DNA from: UBA10649 sp963755335
GTDB lineage: Bacteria; Actinomycetota; Actinomycetes; S36-B12
Direction of reading: 5' to 3'
NCBI GenBank assembly: GCA_963755335.1
Contig: CAVWJW010000008.1
Location: 1,798,001 to 1,862,000, forward strand
Length of the DNA stretch: 64,000 bases
In this document: positions 7,986-15,045 of the stretch, one piece after another
Layout: the number at the start of each line of letters is the position of its first letter
Numbering within the stretch: position 1 is the stretch's first letter
Notes under the pieces: generated by a model
Database searches by the model: none
What the model was told of the DNA's origin: nothing
What the model saw: the letters and a program-made list of their open reading frames with translations, nothing else
Program-made: the position numbers and the translations under genes

Positions 7986-9472
7986 GCGGCGGCCCCCGCA
8001 GCCGCCGTCATCACGCGCTCCTGGGTCGCCTCGGCACGCGGGATCTCCTCGACCAGCCGGCCCTCGCGCATCACCAGCACGCGATCGGCCATGCCCAGGA
8101 CCTCGGGGAGGTCGGACGACACCATCAGCACCGCCGTCCCCCTCGCCGCCTGCTCCGAGAGCAGCCGATGCACCTCGGCCTTGGTGCCGACGTCGATCCC
8201 TCGCGTCGGCTCGTCGACGATGAGCAGCTTGGGATCGGTCGCCAGCCACTTCGACAGGACGACCTTCTGCTGGTTGCCGCCGGACAGCCGCTCGACGGGA
8301 TCGTCGATGCTGGCGTACTTGAGCTGGAGCCGCCCGGCCCAGTCGGTCGCCACCTTGCGCTCGGACGACGTGCGCAGCAGGAGTCCCCGGCGCAGCCGGC
8401 CGAGGACGGTGATGGCCGTGTTGTGGGCGATGGAGGACGGCATGAACAGGCCCTGCAGGCGCCGATCCTCGGGCACGAGGGCGATCCCGGCGGCCATCGC
8501 CTGAGCCGGCGTGTGACGCGCGAGCGACCTGCCCTCGAGGGTGATCGTGCCGGCATCGAAACCGTCGATCCCGAAGATCGTCCGGACGACTTCCGAGCGG
8601 CCCGAGCCGACCAGCCCGGCCAGCGCCACGATCTCGCCTCGCCGGACGGTGAAGGTGATGTCGTGGAACTCCCCGCGGCTCGACAGTCCCTTGACGTCGA
8701 GGACCACCTCGCCGATCTCCGCGGCCACCTTCGGGAACATGTCGGTGATCTCGCGGCCGACCATCCAGCGCACGATCTGCGCGTTGTCGACGTCGGCCAC
8801 GTGAGCGCTCGCGACGGTTGCACCGTCGCGCATGATGGTGACCGAGTCGCAGAGCTCGAAGACCTCGTCGAGGCGGTGGCTGATGTAGATCACGCCGCGT
8901 CCCTGGTCGCGGAGCTGACGGGCGACCGCGAGGAGCCGCTCGACCTCCGCCGCCGAGAGGGCGGCGCTCGGCTCGTCCATGATGATGAGCTTCGCCTCGA
9001 CACTGAGGGCCTTGACGATCTCCACCATCTGCTGGTCGGCGATGGACAGTCCGCGGGCCTGGCGACGCGGGTCGAGGTCGATGCCGAGGCCGGCGAAGAG
9101 CTCGGCCGTGCGCGTGACCATGGTGGACCAGTCGACGCGGCCCCCCGACTTGGGCTGCTGGCCCACGTACACGTTCTCCGCCAGCGTGAGATCGGGGAAC
9201 AGCGACGGCTCCTGGTAGATGATCGCGATCCCCTGGTCGCGGGCGCTGCGCGGGTTCCCCTGATGGAACGCCTGCCCGTCGAGGTCGACGGTGCCCTCGT
9301 CGAGGGCGTGCAGTCCGGCCAGGGTCTTGACCAGCGTGGACTTGCCGGCGCCGTTCTCGCCGAGCAGGCCGACGATCTCGCCGCGATCCACCGTCAACGC
9401 CGCACCGTTCAGCGCCTGGACGCCACCGAAACGCTTGTAGGCGCCCTCGATGACCAGCAGGTGAGTGCTCAC
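7982..9472 (-). CDS. rhaT: Rhamnose ABC transporter ATPase (two nucleotide-binding domains)
   Basis: 496-residue RbsA-like ATPase powering rhamnose import; unrelated to E. coli RhaT. Domain 1 has Walker A GENGAGKST, signature LSIADQQMVEI and Walker B LIIMDEPSAAL. Domain 2 has a degenerate P-loop region (LAGLVGSGRSE), signature LSGGNQQKV and LLIVDEPTRGIDVG. This asymmetry is normal for the family. An ATG at 9499 extends the frame, but I choose GTG at 9472 because GAGGGG lies just upstream and the extension would be translated through the operator region. It is the first gene of the rha operon. Confidence 0.93.
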   Translation of the reverse strand: MSTHLLVIEGAYKRFGGVQALNGAALTVDRGEIVGLLGENGAGKSTLVKTLAGLHALDEGTVDLDGQAFHQGNPRSARDQGIAIIYQEPSLFPDLTLAENVYVGQQPKSGGRVDWSTMVTRTAELFAGLGIDLDPRRQARGLSIADQQMVEIVKALSVEAKLIIMDEPSAALSAAEVERLLAVARQLRDQGRGVIYISHRLDEVFELCDSVTIMRDGATVASAHVADVDNAQIVRWMVGREITDMFPKVAAEIGEVVLDVKGLSSRGEFHDITFTVRRGEIVALAGLVGSGRSEVVRTIFGIDGFDAGTITLEGRSLARHTPAQAMAAGIALVPEDRRLQGLFMPSSIAHNTAITVLGRLRRGLLLRTSSERKVATDWAGRLQLKYASIDDPVERLSGGNQQKVVLSKWLATDPKLLIVDEPTRGIDVGTKAEVHRLLSEQAARGTAVLMVSSDLPEVLGMADRVLVMREGRLVEEIPRAEATQERVMTAAAGAAA

Positions 9473-9484
9473 GCAGCCCCTCAA

Positions 9485-9500
9485 ATTGAAAGGTTCCAAT
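9485..9500. promoter_or_regulatory. Imperfect palindrome downstream of the rha operon promoter
   Basis: Sixteen bases with dyad symmetry (ATTGRAAS/STTYCAAT), six of eight positions matching per half. They lie just downstream of the predicted transcription start of rhaT, where a repressor would block elongation. Candidate second operator for the divergent LacI-type regulator; weaker than the site at 9575-9586. Confidence 0.4.
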
Positions 9501-9514
9501 TCCGGATGTGGTGG

Positions 9515-9543
9515 AAATTACGATGATTGTGGCGCGCTGTCAA
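9515..9543 (-). promoter_or_regulatory. Promoter of the rhaTPQS-MI-EW-B operon
   Basis: On the minus strand TTGACA (9543-9538) is followed after exactly 17 bases by TAATTT (9520-9515), close to the vegetative sigma consensus. It reads toward rhaT, whose GTG is about 43 bases downstream of the -10 box. Confidence 0.75.
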
Positions 9544-9573
9544 TCGGTTTGTTGGACAAATTCGATAACGGAA

Positions 9574-9601
9574 TTGACACGTTTCATAACTTCCCTACGA
9601 T
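9574..9601 (+). promoter_or_regulatory. Promoter of the LacI-type regulator gene
   Basis: TTGACA at 9574-9579 and TACGAT at 9596-9601 are separated by 16 bases and read toward the regulator, whose ATG is 34 bases past the -10 box. The -35 box overlaps the palindrome at 9575-9586, so autorepression is likely. Confidence 0.7.
9575..9586. promoter_or_regulatory. Candidate LacI-family operator
   Basis: TGACACGTTTCA is a near-perfect palindrome (10 of 12 positions symmetric) with the central CG typical of LacI/GalR operators. It lies inside the divergent rha/regulator control region and overlaps the regulator's own -35 box. Confidence 0.6.
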
Positions 9602-9635
9602 TCTCGACGCGAGGCTTTCAACGGAGGGTGCCCGA

Positions 9636-10646
9636 ATGGCCGCGAGCATGAAGGACGTCGCCGCACGTGCGTCGGTGTCGTTGGGAACGGTCTCGAACGT
9701 CCTCAACCACCCCGACCTCGTGGCCCTGCCGACGCGGCTGCGCGTCGAGGAGGCCATCCGTGATCTGGGCTTCGTTCCCAGCGCTGCCGCCCAGCAGTTG
9801 CGCGTCGGCCGTTCCAAGGTGCTCGGGCTCGTGGTCCCCGACATCGCCAACCCGTTCTTCACCGAGGTGGCGCGCGGCGCCGAGGACGCCGCTCTCGAAT
9901 CCGGCTACGTCGTCATCCTGTGCAACTCCGACGAGCAGGCCGAGCGCGAGGACCGGTACCTCGCCGTGCTCGAGGCCCAGCGTGTCAGCGGCATCCTCAT
10001 CACGCCGGCCCGCAAGAGCCTGAAGCCGTTGAGCCGGCTGATCAAGAACGGCGTGGCCGTCACCCTGCTCGACAATGCCGCCCCCAGCCACGACGTCTGC
10101 AGTGCATCCGTCGATGACACCCTGGGCGGCATCCTCGCCGCCGAGCATGCGATCGCTCTGGGGCATACCCAGCTGGTGTGGCTGGCCGGGCCGCGAGACA
10201 TCCCCCAGGTCTCGGATCGGGAGGCGGGCATCATGCGGGCAGCCCGCAAGGCCAAGGTCAACGTCCGCCGCATCGCGGCCAGCCAGATGACGGCCGCATC
10301 GGGCGAGGCGGCGATGCAGGATGCCCTGACCAAGGGCATCGAGATGACCGCTCTGCTGTGCGCCAACGACCTGCTCGCCATCGGCGCCGTCCGGTCCCTC
10401 ACGCGGGCCGGGCTCGGCGTCCCTAAGGACGTCTCGGTGATCGGCTACGACGACATCGAGTTCGCCGCGAACGCCGCGGTGCCGCTGACGTCGGTCCGCC
10501 AGCCCAAGTACGAGCTGGGCTACGCGGCGGCCAAACTCGTGATCGGCGAGTGCGAGGACCCCGCCACGCACGCGCACCAGCGCGTTCAGTTCCAGCCGCA
10601 GCTCGTCGAGCGTGCATCCAGTTCCAGGGCGCCACGACGGCGCTGA
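9636..10646 (+). CDS. LacI-family regulator of rhamnose catabolism
   Basis: 336-residue transcription factor. The N-terminal helix-turn-helix (MKDVAARASVSLGTVSNVLN) is followed by the hinge sequence AAQQLRVGRSKVLG and a periplasmic-binding-like effector domain (VVPDIANPFFTEVARGAED, CNSDEQAEREDRYL, GYDDIEFAANAAVPLTSV). I start at the ATG at 9636 with GGAGGG seven bases upstream; an upstream in-frame extension covers only promoter DNA. Divergent from the rha operon, so rhamnose or a phosphorylated derivative is the likely inducer (inference). Confidence 0.9.
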   Translation: MAASMKDVAARASVSLGTVSNVLNHPDLVALPTRLRVEEAIRDLGFVPSAAAQQLRVGRSKVLGLVVPDIANPFFTEVARGAEDAALESGYVVILCNSDEQAEREDRYLAVLEAQRVSGILITPARKSLKPLSRLIKNGVAVTLLDNAAPSHDVCSASVDDTLGGILAAEHAIALGHTQLVWLAGPRDIPQVSDREAGIMRAARKAKVNVRRIAASQMTAASGEAAMQDALTKGIEMTALLCANDLLAIGAVRSLTRAGLGVPKDVSVIGYDDIEFAANAAVPLTSVRQPKYELGYAAAKLVIGECEDPATHAHQRVQFQPQLVERASSSRAPRRR

Positions 10647-10660
10647 CTCCGGGCGACCAT

Positions 10661-10666
10661 TAGCCT
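10661..10666 (+). promoter_or_regulatory. Leaderless -10 box (TAGCCT) of the YbaK-like gene
   Basis: TAGCCT ends 6 bases before the ATG at 10673, placing the transcription start at or next to the start codon. There is no Shine-Dalgarno sequence. Confidence 0.6.
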
Positions 10667-10672
10667 CCCGCT

Positions 10673-11155
10673 ATGAGCCGGTTCACCGAGCAGCAGTCCG
10701 TCATCCACGTGCGCAAGTCCTTGGCACTGCTCGGTGCACGCGGCGAGGTGCGTGCGCTCGACGACAGTGCTCGCACCGCCGCAGAGGCCGCGGCCGCGCT
10801 GGGCGTGGAGGTGGGCCAGATCGCGAGCTCGCTGATCTTCCTGGCCGATGACGAGCCCGTGCTCGTGATCGCGTCCGGTGGGCACCGCGTCGACACCGTC
10901 CAGCTGGCCAGCATCCTCGAGGTGAACCACATCGCCAAGGCCACCGCCGACGACGTCCGCAAGGCCACCGGTTTCGCCATCGGCGGTGTCGCTCCAGTCG
11001 GGCACCCGCATCCACTGCGGACGATCGTCGATATCGCGCTGTCCCGCTACGACGAGGTGTGGGCCGCCGGCGGTCACCCGCACTACGTGTTCCCCACCAG
11101 CTACGACGAGCTCCTGCGGATCACCGCAGGCGAGGCCGCCGAGGTCGGCGCCTGA
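10673..11155 (+). CDS. YbaK/EbsC-family aminoacyl-tRNA deacylase
   Basis: 160-residue single-domain protein of the Cys-tRNA(Pro)/prolyl-tRNA editing family, which hydrolyses mischarged tRNA in the cytoplasm. Visible features are QIASSLIFLADDEPVLVIASGG, the KATGFAIGGVAPVGH segment that forms the substrate pocket, and WAAGGHPHYVFPTSYDEL at the C terminus. The actinobacterial family is commonly annotated YbaK/EbsC. The stop abuts the stop of the convergent flavoprotein gene with no intervening base. Substrate specificity cannot be told from sequence. Confidence 0.87.
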   Translation: MSRFTEQQSVIHVRKSLALLGARGEVRALDDSARTAAEAAAALGVEVGQIASSLIFLADDEPVLVIASGGHRVDTVQLASILEVNHIAKATADDVRKATGFAIGGVAPVGHPHPLRTIVDIALSRYDEVWAAGGHPHYVFPTSYDELLRITAGEAAEVGA

Positions 11156-12340
11156 CTAGTTCGTCGCGGGCATGCCCGGTCGCCAGGACCGGCCAAACCA
11201 GCGCTGAACGCGGTCCGTACCGAACGCGTTCTTGTCACGCTGCAGGCTCGCGTCCGGGCCGAACAACGTGCCATGAGGAGCCTCGCCGGCGGCGAACGTG
11301 ACGTCGACCTGAGCCACAACACCCTCACCGAGCTCCAGATAGCACCGGCCTGCGCCGTCGTAGCGTGCATCGCTGCTGCGTCCCTGAACGCGTGAGATGA
11401 CGTGATCTGCGGCGATGCGCGCCTGACCTTCCGCAAACACACCCGCCTTCGGCGTACCGACGCTCGTCACGTCTCCGACGGCGTAGACATCGGTGAAGGC
11501 CGTGGCCATGGTGTGCGGATCTACGGGGATCCAGCCGTCGACCGTCAGGCCGGCGGCGACCACCACGTCTGGCGCGACGTGCCGGGGAACCGCCAGGAAG
11601 AGGTCGTACGGCATGCCCTCGTGGCCCGAGCGCAGCACCATCCGTCGTTCCGGATCGAGTCCTGTGACCACGGAGTCCGGATGCCATTCGATGCCGAACT
11701 CATCGAATCGGGCGAGGATCACCGCGCTGGCCTCGGGCGAGGGTGGCACCGGCCGCCCGAAGGGCATCACCAGAGCGATCTGAGAACGGTCGCGCAGCCC
11801 TCGCTGGCTGAGGAACTCGTGCATGAGCATCGCGGTCTCGCTCGGCGCCGGGGGGCACTTGAACGGAGTGGACGTTACGCCGACCACGACACGGCCACCC
11901 TCGAACGCCTCGAGCGTCTCACGCAGGGCGAACGCGCCAGAGTTCGTGTAGAACTCGTGACCACCCTCGAGCAGCCCGGGAGTCGACGCCGGGTCGACCC
12001 CGCAGCCGAGCGACACCACGAGGATGTCCGCCTCGAACGCGCCTGCCGTGGTCTGCACGACGCGGCCGAGCGGATCGATCGCCGTGATCGTCGCGTCGAC
12101 GAACGTCACACCGGGCATGACCGCATCGCGATAGAGGTGGGTCACATGCTCCGCGGTGTCCCGGCCGAACATGACGTCGAGCTTCGAGAACCCGAACACG
12201 AAGCCGGGAGCCTGGTCGATGAGCGTGATCTGCGCGGTGTCGCCACAGGCCCGGCTCACGTGCGTGGACAACTCCAACCCCCCGAAACCAGCGCCCAGGA
12301 CGACGACGCGGAGGGGGGACGTCGAGCCGCTTGCCGCCAT
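11156..12340 (-). CDS. FAD-dependent oxidoreductase, sulfide:quinone reductase-like
   Basis: 394-residue pyridine-nucleotide-disulfide-type flavoprotein. The FAD-binding GXGXXG motif is VVVLGAGFGGLELS, and a second Rossmann region is interrupted by ADILVVSLGCGVDP. VYAVGDVTSVGTPKAGVFAEGQA is the second FAD motif. The overall pattern (TLIDQAPGFVFGFSKLDVMFG near the start) is that of SQR/FCSD or NDH-2-like proteins acting at the membrane. The catalytic cysteine pair of true SQR is not obvious, so the substrate is uncertain. I prefer ATG at 12340 over GTG at 12355 because GAGG lies 9 bases upstream. It is monocistronic. Confidence 0.78.
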   Translation of the reverse strand: MAASGSTSPLRVVVLGAGFGGLELSTHVSRACGDTAQITLIDQAPGFVFGFSKLDVMFGRDTAEHVTHLYRDAVMPGVTFVDATITAIDPLGRVVQTTAGAFEADILVVSLGCGVDPASTPGLLEGGHEFYTNSGAFALRETLEAFEGGRVVVGVTSTPFKCPPAPSETAMLMHEFLSQRGLRDRSQIALVMPFGRPVPPSPEASAVILARFDEFGIEWHPDSVVTGLDPERRMVLRSGHEGMPYDLFLAVPRHVAPDVVVAAGLTVDGWIPVDPHTMATAFTDVYAVGDVTSVGTPKAGVFAEGQARIAADHVISRVQGRSSDARYDGAGRCYLELGEGVVAQVDVTFAAGEAPHGTLFGPDASLQRDKNAFGTDRVQRWFGRSWRPGMPATN

Positions 12341-12432
12341 GGTGTCGGTCCTCACGTCGATCCGCGTCCGCCGTGGCGATCTAAGCGGCTGAGCGCTGGA
12401 CCCGCCACCGATGCTCGCAACTTCGTCGGGTC

Positions 12433-12461
12433 TTGACTTCCGCGAGCTTGCCGACCATTAT
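12433..12461 (+). promoter_or_regulatory. Promoter of the ArsR-SRPBCC operon
   Basis: TTGACT at 12433-12438 and CATTAT at 12456-12461 with a 17-base spacer. The -10 region runs into the perfect operator palindrome at 12460-12479. Confidence 0.6.
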
Positions 12462-12479
12462 TCAACCAATCAGTTGAAT
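12460..12479. promoter_or_regulatory. Perfect ArsR-type operator palindrome
   Basis: ATTCAAC-N6-GTTGAAT is a perfect 7-base inverted repeat located between the -10 box and the ribosome binding site of the ArsR gene, the expected position for autorepression. Confidence 0.75.
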
Positions 12480-12493
12480 ATCAGGAGGTGGTC

Positions 12494-12850
12494 ATGGCAG
12501 TCGATGAGCTGAGTCGCACATTCGCAGCGCTTGCCGACCCCACCCGACGAGCCATCCTCGATCGACTCGGCGACGGTGACGCGACTGTGAACGAGATCGC
12601 CGAGCCGTTCGCCATGAGCCTGCAGGCGGTCTCCCGTCATCTGAAGGTGCTCGAGGAGGCCGGTCTGGTGACCAAGGGACGCGATGGCCAGCATCGGCCA
12701 TGTCACGTGGAGGCATCCTCGCTCGACCAGCCGATCGCCTGGCTCGAGGAGAGGCAACAGCAGTGGGAGGACCGCCTCGACCGTCTCGGCGATCACCTTC
12801 GAGCACTTCAGCGCACGACACGAACCCAACCGCGGAAGAAGGAATCATGA
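12494..12850 (+). CDS. ArsR-family transcriptional regulator
   Basis: 118-residue winged-helix repressor. LSRTFAALADPTRRAILDRL and the recognition helix MSLQAVSRHLKVLEEAGL are classical for the ArsR subfamily paired with SRPBCC proteins. The metal-binding CxC motif of true arsenic sensors is absent, so a non-metal ligand is likely. The ATG at 12494 is chosen because AGGAGGT ends five bases upstream; an upstream GTG overlaps that site. It is translationally coupled to the next gene by ATGA. Autoregulation through the palindrome just upstream is inferred. Confidence 0.9.
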   Translation: MAVDELSRTFAALADPTRRAILDRLGDGDATVNEIAEPFAMSLQAVSRHLKVLEEAGLVTKGRDGQHRPCHVEASSLDQPIAWLEERQQQWEDRLDRLGDHLRALQRTTRTQPRKKES

Positions 12851-13302
12851 CCCACGACACCGACCTCGGCGAGGTTGTCATCACCCGGATCTACGAGGCT
12901 CCGCGCAACCTGGTGTGGGCCTGCATGACCACACCTGAGCACCTCACCCACTTCTGGGGACCGCCAGGAATGAGCACGCCGCTCGACGAGATCGTGATCG
13001 ACCTGCGGGTCGGCGGCCGCTTCGAGACGGTGATGGTGAACGACGCCACGGGCGAGCGGTACCCGACGGGTGGCATCTACACCCAGGTGGATCCGCCCGA
13101 GACCCTGGTGTGGGAGGAGGAGGGGTTCGCGCAGGGGATGACGACCACGTCGACGTTCACTGACCTCGGCAACGACCGGACAGAGGTCGTCATCCATCAG
13201 CGCAACGTGCCCGCGATGTTCCGCAGCGACGAGGCGCAGGCCGGCTTCAACGCGAGCCTCGACCGGTTCGTCGACTACCTGGCGACACTGCAGCGTTCCT
13301 GA
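12847..13302 (+). CDS. SRPBCC (AHSA1-like) domain protein
   Basis: 151-residue START/AHSA1-type helix-grip protein with a hydrophobic ligand cavity. The pattern VVITRIYEAPRNLVWACMT, HFWGPPGMSTP, IDLRVGGRFETVM, ETLVWEEEGF and FNASLDRFVDYLATL is typical of the proteins co-transcribed with ArsR regulators in actinobacteria. The frame is open further upstream, but the start at 12847 overlaps the regulator stop. The ligand and role (binding or hydrolysing a small hydrophobic molecule that the regulator senses) are not known for this subfamily. Confidence 0.85.
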   Translation: MTHDTDLGEVVITRIYEAPRNLVWACMTTPEHLTHFWGPPGMSTPLDEIVIDLRVGGRFETVMVNDATGERYPTGGIYTQVDPPETLVWEEEGFAQGMTTTSTFTDLGNDRTEVVIHQRNVPAMFRSDEAQAGFNASLDRFVDYLATLQRS

Positions 13303-13317
13303 GGCGGCCACGACTGA

Positions 13318-13920
13318 TCAGAGCTGACGGCCCTCGGCGACCTCGGCGCGCACCCACGCGATGAACTCGGGGTCGCGCAGGCCGACCGCATCCAACTCCC
13401 AGAAGGGCTCGGCGTAGACCAGCGTGCCCGTCATCCAGGGCTCGTGGCTCGGCAGGACCATCACCTGGAACGCCTGGTCGGGCACCCGGATCGACGGCTT
13501 GCGGATGCCGAGCGGCTTCGCCGCGACGAAGCCGAGTCTGGCGTACAGGGCGGGGTCACCCTCGAGGAACAGCAGCGGGAACCCGGCCTCCTGAGCGGCC
13601 GCGCAGGCCTGGTCGACCAGTCGGCGCCCGAGCCCGCGGCCCTGCCAGGCGCCCGCCACCGCCAGCGGCGACAGCACGGCGACGTCGATCAGGTGCTCGA
13701 GGGCGTCCAGTCGACTTCGGGTGACGATGACAACGCCGACGACGGTCCCAGCGACGTCTGCGACGAAGACCAGGCCGTCCCTCCCGCAGGGGTGGTCCCG
13801 CAGCAGATCCACGAGGTCCGCGACGACGCCGCCCTCGTCGGCAAAGGCGTCCTGCACGACGACCCGGATCGACGGGGAGTCGTCAGGACGCGCCGCGCGG
13901 ATGATGGCGAGATCGGTCAC
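13318..13920 (-). CDS. GNAT-family N-acetyltransferase
   Basis: 200-residue acetyl-CoA-dependent acyltransferase. The acetyl-CoA pyrophosphate-binding loop is AWQGRGLGRRLVDQACAAAQ, preceded by the beta-4 strand VLSPLAVAG and followed by LLFLEGDPALYARLGFV, the YhbS-like subgroup pattern. The substrate is unknown. It is the third gene of a small minus-strand operon; its ATG overlaps the stop of the HhH gene by 4 bases. Confidence 0.87.
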   Translation of the reverse strand: MTDLAIIRAARPDDSPSIRVVVQDAFADEGGVVADLVDLLRDHPCGRDGLVFVADVAGTVVGVVIVTRSRLDALEHLIDVAVLSPLAVAGAWQGRGLGRRLVDQACAAAQEAGFPLLFLEGDPALYARLGFVAAKPLGIRKPSIRVPDQAFQVMVLPSHEPWMTGTLVYAEPFWELDAVGLRDPEFIAWVRAEVAEGRQL

Positions 13921-14135
13921 GGCTCAAGCGTCAGGCCGACCTCGGCCATGCCCCGTTGGAGCGTTCCCATCGCGTTCGGCCCCATCCCGTGCAGCTTCAT
14001 CAGGTCGCACTGGCGCCATGCCGACAGCTCGTCGAACGAGCTGATGCCCGCCCCCACGAGCGCACGGCGCGCCGGGGCACCGAGCTTCATCGACTGCCAG
14101 ACGAGGTCACGGTCACGCTGGTTGGCGGGGCTCAC
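13917..14135 (-). CDS. Small helix-hairpin-helix protein
   Basis: 72 residues. The C-terminal half (LVGAGISSFDELSAWRQCDLM followed by LHGMGPNAMGTLQRG) is a helix-hairpin-helix resembling the C-terminal domain of RNA polymerase alpha, a non-specific DNA- or protein-binding fold. It overlaps the genes on both sides by 4 bases (ATGA), so it is translated from the VOC-HhH-GNAT message. No function is established. Confidence 0.75.
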   Translation of the reverse strand: MSPANQRDRDLVWQSMKLGAPARRALVGAGISSFDELSAWRQCDLMKLHGMGPNAMGTLQRGMAEVGLTLEP

Positions 14136-14626
14136 TCCTCACCGTCGTAGGCGCGCTGCAGCGCGGCGATGTCAAGCTTCCCCATGCCGAGCATCGCCTG
14201 CCACGTTCGCTTGCCGCCCTCGGGATCGGGACCCGACGCGATCTCGAACAGCTCGGTCGGGACGACCTGCCAACTGACGCCGAAGCGGTCCTTGAGCCAT
14301 CCGCAGGAGCCGGGCTCGCCGCCGCCCTCGGTCAGCCGCTCCCAGAAGTAGTCGACCTCGTCCTGCCCCTGGCAGGAGACGACGAACGAGATCGCCTCGC
14401 TGAAGGTGTACTGGGGGCCGCCGTTCAGCGCCGTGAACGGCATGCCGTCAAGCTCGAACGACACCGTCATGACCGAGCCGGGGTCCGGCTGCGCCCCGTC
14501 GGGGAACTCGACGTCCGGGTAGGCGGCATCGCCATGGACCAGGGAGTTCGGGAAGACCGAAGCGTAGAAACGGGCGGCCTGCAGGGCCTGCCCGTCGAAC
14601 CAGAGCATGGTCGACAAGCCCTTCAT
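14132..14626 (-). CDS. VOC-family protein (PhnB / 3-demethylubiquinone methyltransferase-like fold)
   Basis: 164-residue glyoxalase-superfamily protein. MLWFDGQALQAARFYASVFP, MTVSFELDGMPFTALNGGP, SFVVSCQGQDEVDYFWERL and GWLKDRFGVSWQVVPTELFE are hallmarks of the PhnB-like group often mis-annotated as 3-demethylubiquinone methyltransferase. No cofactor site for methylation is visible, so enzymatic activity is unproven. First gene of the VOC-HhH-GNAT operon; AAGGAC lies just upstream of the ATG. Confidence 0.87.
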   Translation of the reverse strand: MKGLSTMLWFDGQALQAARFYASVFPNSLVHGDAAYPDVEFPDGAQPDPGSVMTVSFELDGMPFTALNGGPQYTFSEAISFVVSCQGQDEVDYFWERLTEGGGEPGSCGWLKDRFGVSWQVVPTELFEIASGPDPEGGKRTWQAMLGMGKLDIAALQRAYDGEE

Positions 14627-14694
14627 GGGGAGTCCTTAATCTCGAGGGGGGCGCATCCGGGGCGACGCACACCGTGCCCGGATTGTCCCACAGG

Positions 14695-15021
14695 TCATTC
14701 GGCGTTCGAGCGAAAGCCGTACTGCCTCACGATGTGGGCGACGGTGACGTCGTAGGACTCGTAGAAGTCCGCGACGCCCCGTCGTTGGGCCTCGACATGC
14801 TCGACGTGGGCCTTCCATGCCGCAACCGATGCCTCGTCCTCGAAGTAGGCGACGGTGATGCCCTGCCGCGTCACCGGATCCCGCACGCTCACCAGGTCCA
14901 CGAAGCCAGGCTGGCCGTGCACGAGCTCCTCCATGCGCATGGCCGTGCGGGCGTAGTCGTCCTTGTGGGCGGGGGTGCGTCGCGACACGAAGACCACCGC
15001 GATCTGCGCTGAGGGCACCAT
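14695..15021 (-). CDS. Antibiotic biosynthesis monooxygenase (ABM)-like protein
   Basis: 108-residue dimeric alpha-beta barrel. IAVVFVSRRTPAHKDDYART, LVHGQPGFVDLVSVRDP, GITVAYFEDEASVAAWKAH and FYESYDVTVAHIVRQYGF match the ABM family, whose members oxidise quinone-like substrates or act as haem-degrading or sensing proteins. The substrate is unknown. The long open frame upstream is antisense to cruF; I start at the ATG at 15021 because a TAAGGT box ends 7 bases before it. Divergent from cruF across only 24 bases. Confidence 0.8.
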   Translation of the reverse strand: MVPSAQIAVVFVSRRTPAHKDDYARTAMRMEELVHGQPGFVDLVSVRDPVTRQGITVAYFEDEASVAAWKAHVEHVEAQRRGVADFYESYDVTVAHIVRQYGFRSNAE

Positions 15022-15028
15022 GCGCGCA

Positions 15029-15034
15029 ACCTTA
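15029..15034 (-). promoter_or_regulatory. Leaderless -10 box (TAAGGT) of the ABM gene
   Basis: TAAGGT on the minus strand ends 7 bases before the ATG at 15021. It overlaps the -10 box of cruF on the other strand by two bases. Confidence 0.6.
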
Positions 15035-15038
15035 GACT
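15033..15038 (+). promoter_or_regulatory. Leaderless -10 box (TAGACT) of cruF
   Basis: TAGACT ends 7 bases before the GTG at 15046. The divergent -10 box of the ABM gene shares positions 15033-15034, so the two promoters should be mutually exclusive. Confidence 0.62.
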
Positions 15039-15045
15039 CGGGCGC

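Noticed and set aside
7986..8249. N-terminal 88-residue extension of the RhaP permease frame
   Set aside because: Arg/Gly-rich sequence overlapping the ATPase gene in another frame; the ATGA overlap at 7982-7985 fixes the start.
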